DNA of 10,664 nucleotides from an uncultured Spirochaetales bacterium. GTDB taxonomy: Bacteria; Spirochaetota; Spirochaetia; Sphaerochaetales; Sphaerochaetaceae. Numbering within the stretch: position 1 is the stretch's first letter; every line of letters starts with the position of its first letter. The stretch spans positions 1 through 10,664 of the forward strand of contig CAMEXG010000060.1 in the NCBI GenBank assembly GCA_945947045.1, read 5' to 3'. The position numbers were made by a program, and so were the translations under genes. Shown piece by piece: positions 7,163 through 10,664 of this stretch. Under the pieces are notes generated by a model, which did no database searches, was not told the DNA's origin, and saw only the letters and a program-made list of their open reading frames with translations.

Positions 7163-8899
7163 ATGGCTAAGGAAATTGAACTCAGCACTCTTAGGCACTC
7201 AACTGCCCACGTCATGGCTGAAGCTGTTCTCGAAATGTTTCCTGATGCACAGATTGCAATCGGGCCGGCTATTGAGAATGGATTTTACTATGACTTTGAT
7301 CTTCCACGTCCTCTGACGGATGCAGATCTTGAGACTATCACTAAGAACATGAGGAAGATTATCAATAGCGGTAAGGAATTTGTCAGAAAAGAAGTGACAA
7401 GAGAAGAAGCTAGAGAAATCTTCAAAGATCAGAAGTATAAGCTTGAGCTTTTGGATGCAATTCCAGAGGGTGAGACGGTAACAACATATACCCAGGGTAG
7501 TTTTACAGATCTTTGCAGAGGCCCCCATGTAGATTCTACAAAGGATTTATGTGCAGATGGCTTTAAGCTGCTTTCCATTGCAGGTGCATATTGGAGAGGA
7601 AATGAAAAGAACAAGATGCTTACCAGAATCTATGCAACGGCATGGGCAAGCAAAGAAGATCTCAGGGCATATATGGATCATCTGGCCGATATCGAAAAGA
7701 GAGACCACAGAAAGCTTGGTAAAGAACTTGATTTGTTCTCACTCCATGAAGAAGCTGGCCCCGGCCTTGTCTACTGGCACCCAAGGGGAGCAAGAATTAG
7801 ACAGACAATCGAGCAGTTTTGGAGAGAAGAACACTACAAGAATGGCTATGAGATGGTTTATACACCACATGTAGGAAAGAGTTGGCTTTGGGAGACATCA
7901 GGACATTTGGGCTTCTATAAGGATTCTATGTATCCTCCTATGAAGATGGATAACACAGACTACTATGTAAAGCCGATGAACTGTCCTTTCCACATCATGA
8001 TCTATCAGAACTCAAAGAAGTCTTACAGGGATCTTCCTTGCAGATGGGCTGAACTTGGTACTGTATATAGATATGAAAAGGCTGGATCTCTCCATGGCCT
8101 CATGAGAGTAAGAGGATTCACACAGGACGATGCACATCTCTTCGTAACACCCGACCAAATGGATGAGGAGATCATGGAAGTTCTCAGATTCTCTCTTCAT
8201 ATGCTGCATTCCTTCGGCTTTAACGATATTCATGCATATATCTCCACAAAGCCGGAAAAGAGCGTAGGAGAAGTCGAGAAGTGGGACGCTGCTACAGAGG
8301 CTTTAAAGAAGGCCGTAGAGAAAGAAGGCTTGAAGTATGATGTGGATGAAGGCGGTGGAGCTTTCTATGGTCCTAAGATCGACCTTAAGATCAAAGATGC
8401 CATCGGAAGAGAGTGGCAGCTATCTACTGTCCAGTTTGATTTCAACCTTCCTGAAAGATTCGGTATGACATTTGTTGATAAAGACGGCGTGGAAAAGAGA
8501 CCTTATATGATTCATAGAGCCCTGTTGGGTTCCATTGAAAGATTCTTCGGCGTTCTTATGGAGAACTATGCAGGAGCATTCCCACCATGGCTCAGCCCTG
8601 ATCAGATTGCAATCATTCCTGTAGGCGACATGGCTTATGACTACTCTAAGTCTCTTGCCGATACTCTTAAGAAAGAAGGCTTCAGAGTCGCTCTCGATCT
8701 ATCCGACGACAGAATGAATGCAAAGATAAGAAAGGCTCAGAAGCAGAAGACTCCTTACATGTTGGTCATAGGTGAAAAAGAAATGGCTGATAATCTTGTT
8801 TCCATCAGATATAGAAATGGAAAGCAGGCTAATCTTGTTCCAACAGCCGATTTCATCAAAGAGGTACACTCTGCAATCGACAATAAAGAGCAGATTTGA
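7163..8899 (+). CDS. thrS: Threonyl-tRNA synthetase, lacking the N-terminal TGS domain
   Basis: Class II synthetase charging tRNA-Thr in the cytosol. The ATG at 7163 is preceded by AAGGAG (7151-7156) at 6 nt spacing. It has 578 residues, shorter than the usual 640 or so, because the protein opens directly in the editing domain with no TGS domain. Editing residues: His12 and His16 (HSTAH), Cys118 and His122 (LCRGPHV). Catalytic core: motif 1 near WHPRGARIRQ (205-214), motif 2 with Arg303 (YRYEKAGSLHGLMRVRGFT), motif 3 GSIERFFG (456-463). Zinc ligands: Cys274 (MNCPFH), His325 (DDAHLF) and His451 (MIHRALLGS). The anticodon-binding domain runs from about 480 (QIAIIPVG) to the end. TGS-less ThrS is known from spirochaetes and some other groups. 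Expression should depend on the T-box directly upstream; a strong terminator follows. Confidence 0.97.
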   Translation: MAKEIELSTLRHSTAHVMAEAVLEMFPDAQIAIGPAIENGFYYDFDLPRPLTDADLETITKNMRKIINSGKEFVRKEVTREEAREIFKDQKYKLELLDAIPEGETVTTYTQGSFTDLCRGPHVDSTKDLCADGFKLLSIAGAYWRGNEKNKMLTRIYATAWASKEDLRAYMDHLADIEKRDHRKLGKELDLFSLHEEAGPGLVYWHPRGARIRQTIEQFWREEHYKNGYEMVYTPHVGKSWLWETSGHLGFYKDSMYPPMKMDNTDYYVKPMNCPFHIMIYQNSKKSYRDLPCRWAELGTVYRYEKAGSLHGLMRVRGFTQDDAHLFVTPDQMDEEIMEVLRFSLHMLHSFGFNDIHAYISTKPEKSVGEVEKWDAATEALKKAVEKEGLKYDVDEGGGAFYGPKIDLKIKDAIGREWQLSTVQFDFNLPERFGMTFVDKDGVEKRPYMIHRALLGSIERFFGVLMENYAGAFPPWLSPDQIAIIPVGDMAYDYSKSLADTLKKEGFRVALDLSDDRMNAKIRKAQKQKTPYMLVIGEKEMADNLVSIRYRNGKQANLVPTADFIKEVHSAIDNKEQI

Positions 8900-8900
8900 T

Positions 8901-8950
8901 TGTGTTTATACACAAAGAGGGGAGAGGGCTCAGCTTTCTCCCCTTTTTTT
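8901..8950 (+). terminator. Strong Rho-independent terminator after thrS
   Basis: The main hairpin has GGGGAGA (8919-8925) pairing with TCTCCCC (8937-8943), extendable by flanking A/T pairs, followed by seven T (8944-8950). Just before it, TGTGT/ACACA (8901-8914) forms a separate small hairpin with a TTAT loop. It lies right after the thrS stop at 8899 and separates thrS from the pgsA unit. Confidence 0.93.
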
Positions 8951-8974
8951 AAAATAGTGGATCCTCTTTGATAC

Positions 8975-9003
8975 TTCACAAAATCCATTATGCAAACTAT
9001 CTT
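8975..9003 (+). promoter_or_regulatory. Possible promoter of the pgsA unit
   Basis: TTCACA (8975-8980; 5/6 to TTGACA) is followed after 17 nt by TATCTT (8998-9003; 4/6 to TATAAT). Transcription would begin near 9010, downstream of the in-frame ATG at 8990 and just before the AGGAGGAG Shine-Dalgarno. This fits a start of pgsA at 9038. The -10 is imperfect. Confidence 0.45.
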
Positions 9004-9037
9004 TGATATAGCAGAATGCATAGGAGGAGAAGAATAT

Positions 9038-9643
9038 ATGAATCTTCCCAATAAATTGACAGTAATTAGATTGGCCATGGTGCCTGTTTTTCTTATTTCT
9101 TTTATCGTTTCACAAAAATCACCTTCTCTGGCAGTGCCTTGTATGGCGATTTGCCTTATCTGTTATCTTGTTGCAGAGGTTACGGATTTGATGGATGGAA
9201 AAATCGCAAGAAAGAGGGGTCTGGTCACTGACTTGGGAAAAGTAATGGATCCATTTGCAGACACACTTTCCCATGTGACATATTTCTTGTGTTTCCTTTC
9301 TTATGGAATAATGCCTCTTTGGGCCTTTGTAATTATCATGTGGCGTGAATATGCCATTCTCTTTGTAAGAATGCTTTTGGCAAAATATGCAGGAAAGAGC
9401 ATGCCTGCCAATATCTTTGGAAAGGCTAAGACAGTGTTGTATGCGGTGACTACTATAGTATCAATGATATATATCTGTCTGATGACATTCCTGTCAGGTG
9501 CCGTAGGTGCATCTTGGAATCATGTATACTATATTGCTCTCTATGTTCTTTATGCACTCTCAGCCTTCGCATCCCTTATGAGTTTTGTCATCTATGCTAA
9601 AGATGTCATCAAGAGTAAGGCTCTTTCAGGAATGACAAGATGA
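9038..9643 (+). CDS. pgsA: CDP-alcohol phosphatidyltransferase, probably phosphatidylglycerophosphate synthase
   Basis: Integral membrane enzyme that most likely transfers a phosphatidyl group from CDP-diacylglycerol to glycerol-3-phosphate, the first step to phosphatidylglycerol and cardiolipin. ATG 9038 is preferred over the in-frame ATG 8990, since AGGAGGAG (9022-9029) lies 8 nt upstream and the protein then begins MNLPNKLTVIRLAMVPVFL, the typical PgsA N-terminus; this gives 201 residues. The full CDP-alcohol signature DG-x2-AR-x8-G-x3-D-x3-D is intact in the segment DLMDGKIARKRGLVTDLGKV and the following MDPFAD, which supplies the metal-binding aspartates. Five or six hydrophobic helices are visible. 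Other substrates in this superfamily (serine, inositol) cannot be excluded, but the N-terminus favours PgsA. Its stop overlaps the next start by 4 nt (ATGA). Confidence 0.88.
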   Translation: MNLPNKLTVIRLAMVPVFLISFIVSQKSPSLAVPCMAICLICYLVAEVTDLMDGKIARKRGLVTDLGKVMDPFADTLSHVTYFLCFLSYGIMPLWAFVIIMWREYAILFVRMLLAKYAGKSMPANIFGKAKTVLYAVTTIVSMIYICLMTFLSGAVGASWNHVYYIALYVLYALSAFASLMSFVIYAKDVIKSKALSGMTR

Positions 9644-10413
9644 GAGGAAACGGAGGATTTCCCTTTGTAGGTTTTACAGAGGAAGACAAAGAGAGGATTC
9701 AGATCATAATAAGTGATGTAGACGACACTATCACAAAAAATGGAAAACTTTATCCTGATGTACTTGAAGCTATGTGGCGTGTGAAGGCCAGTGGCAGAAC
9801 CATAATTCTAGTGACAGGTGGCAGTGTAGGGTGGGCTGATGCTTATCTTAGACAATGGCCTGTAGATGCTGTAATAGCTGAAAGCGGAGCTGTAATGATC
9901 TGCCATTCGAAGGAAGAAGATGTGGCCCATATAGTAAACCCTGTGATAGATAAGGAAGAAGTGTTTTCAAAAAGAAGACTTCTTTTGGAAAAGACTGAAG
10001 GACTTCCTCTCTCGTCCGATCAATGTGCCAGAGTCTTTGATATCGCCTACGATAAGAAGAAAATGAATGAATTTGAAATTAAGGCATTGAAATCGACTTT
10101 GACGCTGTATGGTGCATCTTGGGCTGAAAGTTCTATCCATATTAATGCTTGGTTTGGAGATTACGATAAACAGAAGTCTTTGGAATTCTTCTTTCAGGGG
10201 CCGCTGGATATTAAGAAAGAAGAGTATATGGAACACTCTCTATATCTGGGTGATTCATTTAACGACCAGCCTCTATTTAAGTATATACCTACTAGTATCG
10301 GAATGCATACTGTAGCTGAGAGGCGAGATGAATTCGAGACCCTTCCTACATATGTAACAGAGGGTGGACCAGGGGATGGTTGGTGTCAAATGGCAAAGGC
10401 TCTTTTGGACTAA
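9640..10413 (+). CDS. HAD-superfamily phosphatase (Cof/SPP-like, type IIB cap)
   Basis: Cytosolic Mg-dependent phosphatase of unknown substrate, 257 residues. HAD motif I is DVDDT (26-30) with nucleophile Asp26 and acid/base Asp28. Motif II is LVTGG with Thr59. The motif III lysine is probably Lys177 in DKQKSLEFF. Motif IV is GDSFND (204-209). A cap of about 90 residues lies between motifs II and III, the arrangement of Cof-type, sucrose-phosphate and mannosyl-3-phosphoglycerate phosphatases, whose usual substrates are sugar phosphates. ESGAV after motif II also fits this group. The start forms an ATGA overlap with pgsA, with only a weak Shine-Dalgarno, so translation looks coupled. That linkage raises a role in phospholipid-related dephosphorylation, but nothing in the protein proves it. 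No signal peptide or membrane helix is present. Confidence 0.88.
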   Translation: MRGNGGFPFVGFTEEDKERIQIIISDVDDTITKNGKLYPDVLEAMWRVKASGRTIILVTGGSVGWADAYLRQWPVDAVIAESGAVMICHSKEEDVAHIVNPVIDKEEVFSKRRLLLEKTEGLPLSSDQCARVFDIAYDKKKMNEFEIKALKSTLTLYGASWAESSIHINAWFGDYDKQKSLEFFFQGPLDIKKEEYMEHSLYLGDSFNDQPLFKYIPTSIGMHTVAERRDEFETLPTYVTEGGPGDGWCQMAKALLD

Positions 10414-10456
10414 AAAAAGAAGAAAATAAAAATTTAAAAAATTTTAAAATTTAGTG

Positions 10457-10486
10457 TTGACATATTTAGGTCATATTTTGTAGAGT
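10457..10486 (+). promoter_or_regulatory. Strong promoter with AT-rich UP-like element, probably of an rRNA operon
   Basis: A perfect -35 TTGACA (10457-10462) and a -10-like TAGAGT (10481-10486; 4/6) are 18 nt apart. Directly upstream, about 10414-10453 is almost pure A/T with phased A and T tracts, like an UP element. Transcription would begin near 10493. There is no open frame of useful size after it, which suits a stable-RNA operon. Confidence 0.6.
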
Positions 10487-10492
10487 ACTTAG

Positions 10493-10664
10493 GCACGCGG
10501 TTGAAATAGCGAAAGCAAAAAAAGAAACCAAGTGCGATGTTTTTTGAGAGATATCAGCGAAGGGAAGAGAAGATAGAAGCTTGTAAATATTGAGCTTACT
10601 GTCAATTCAAGAACTGAACAAAGGCAGAAACGAAAAGAAGAAGCCGAGTTCGTTTAGATGGAAG
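10493..10664 (+). other. Untranslated leader, probably of a 16S rRNA operon cut by the window end
   Basis: About 170 nt with no credible coding frame, purine-rich on this strand. The stretch AACTGAACAAA (10612-10622) matches the end of the common Firmicutes rrn leader/spacer element of the form CTTTGAAAACTGAACAAA. The conserved 16S start (AGAGTTTGATC and what follows) is not reached. A small GC-GAAA-GC mini-hairpin lies near 10509-10516. The rrn assignment is inferred from promoter strength and leader character; another stable RNA operon is possible. Confidence 0.4.

Noticed and set aside
8964..8981. Possible Rex operator before pgsA, because of a TTCACAA half-site
   Set aside because: The left half (CTCTTTG) matches TTGTGAA at only about two of seven positions, so it is not a palindromic Rex site.
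8990..9037. Upstream in-frame ATG for pgsA adding 16 residues
   Set aside because: It lies between the putative -35 and -10, has no Shine-Dalgarno, and the added residues do not look like the PgsA N-terminus; AGGAGGAG points to 9038.
10414..10453. AT-rich palindromic stretch as a terminator of the pgsA unit
   Set aside because: It has no GC-containing stem, and its A/T tracts are better explained as an upstream element of the following promoter; no clear terminator is seen.
1..10664. CRISPR arrays, insertion sequences, phage genes, toxin-antitoxin pairs or tRNA genes
   Set aside because: No direct-repeat arrays, transposase or phage motifs, or cloverleaf sequences were seen; all coding space is filled by core genes, so no new defence or mobile system is supported.

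Overview
The window holds an ordinary-looking bacterial chromosomal segment with every gene on the + strand. In order it contains the 3' part of groEL; a tightly packed run yajC-secD-secF-ispH-rex-fRMsr (GAF-type methionine sulfoxide reductase); a threonine-specific T-box leader followed by thrS; a strong terminator; a two-gene unit of pgsA and a HAD phosphatase; and, at the right edge, a strong promoter with an untranslated leader that looks like the start of a ribosomal RNA operon cut off before the 16S gene.

The sequence is moderately AT-rich and favours AGA for arginine. Protein character points, with moderate confidence, to a spirochaete-like organism, perhaps of the Sphaerochaeta group. 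The reasons are the TGS-less threonyl-tRNA synthetase, separate secD and secF genes with an enlarged SecF periplasmic region, and the style of GroEL and Rex. Two features pull towards Firmicutes: the complete T-box riboswitch, and a leader segment at the right edge that resembles Firmicutes rrn leaders. The assignment is an inference from memory of these families and was not tested by search.

Layout: groEL ends at 1364 and is followed by an imperfect hairpin. A promoter at about 1407-1436 starts the yajC run. Inside that run the genes are nearly gapless: 3 nt between yajC and secD, ATGA at secD/secF, TGATG at secF/ispH, 1 nt at ispH/rex and TAATG at rex/fRMsr. This suggests one mRNA encoding the SecDF-YajC export accessory complex, the last enzyme of the MEP isoprenoid pathway (4Fe-4S), an NADH/NAD+ sensing repressor and a redox repair enzyme. 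The T-box (about 6884-7145) carries an ACC specifier, a canonical antiterminator and a competing terminator, so thrS should be switched on when tRNA-Thr is uncharged. A hairpin with a run of seven T closes thrS. pgsA (anionic phospholipid synthesis) has its own promoter and a strong Shine-Dalgarno, and overlaps the HAD phosphatase gene by 4 nt.

No mobile element, CRISPR array, tRNA gene or new multigene system is visible. The points most worth a second look are the Thr T-box in a probable spirochaete, the Asp-to-Asn change at a key SecF transmembrane position, the phosphatase co-translated with pgsA, the unusual cysteine cluster of the fRMsr, and the rrn-like leader at the window edge.
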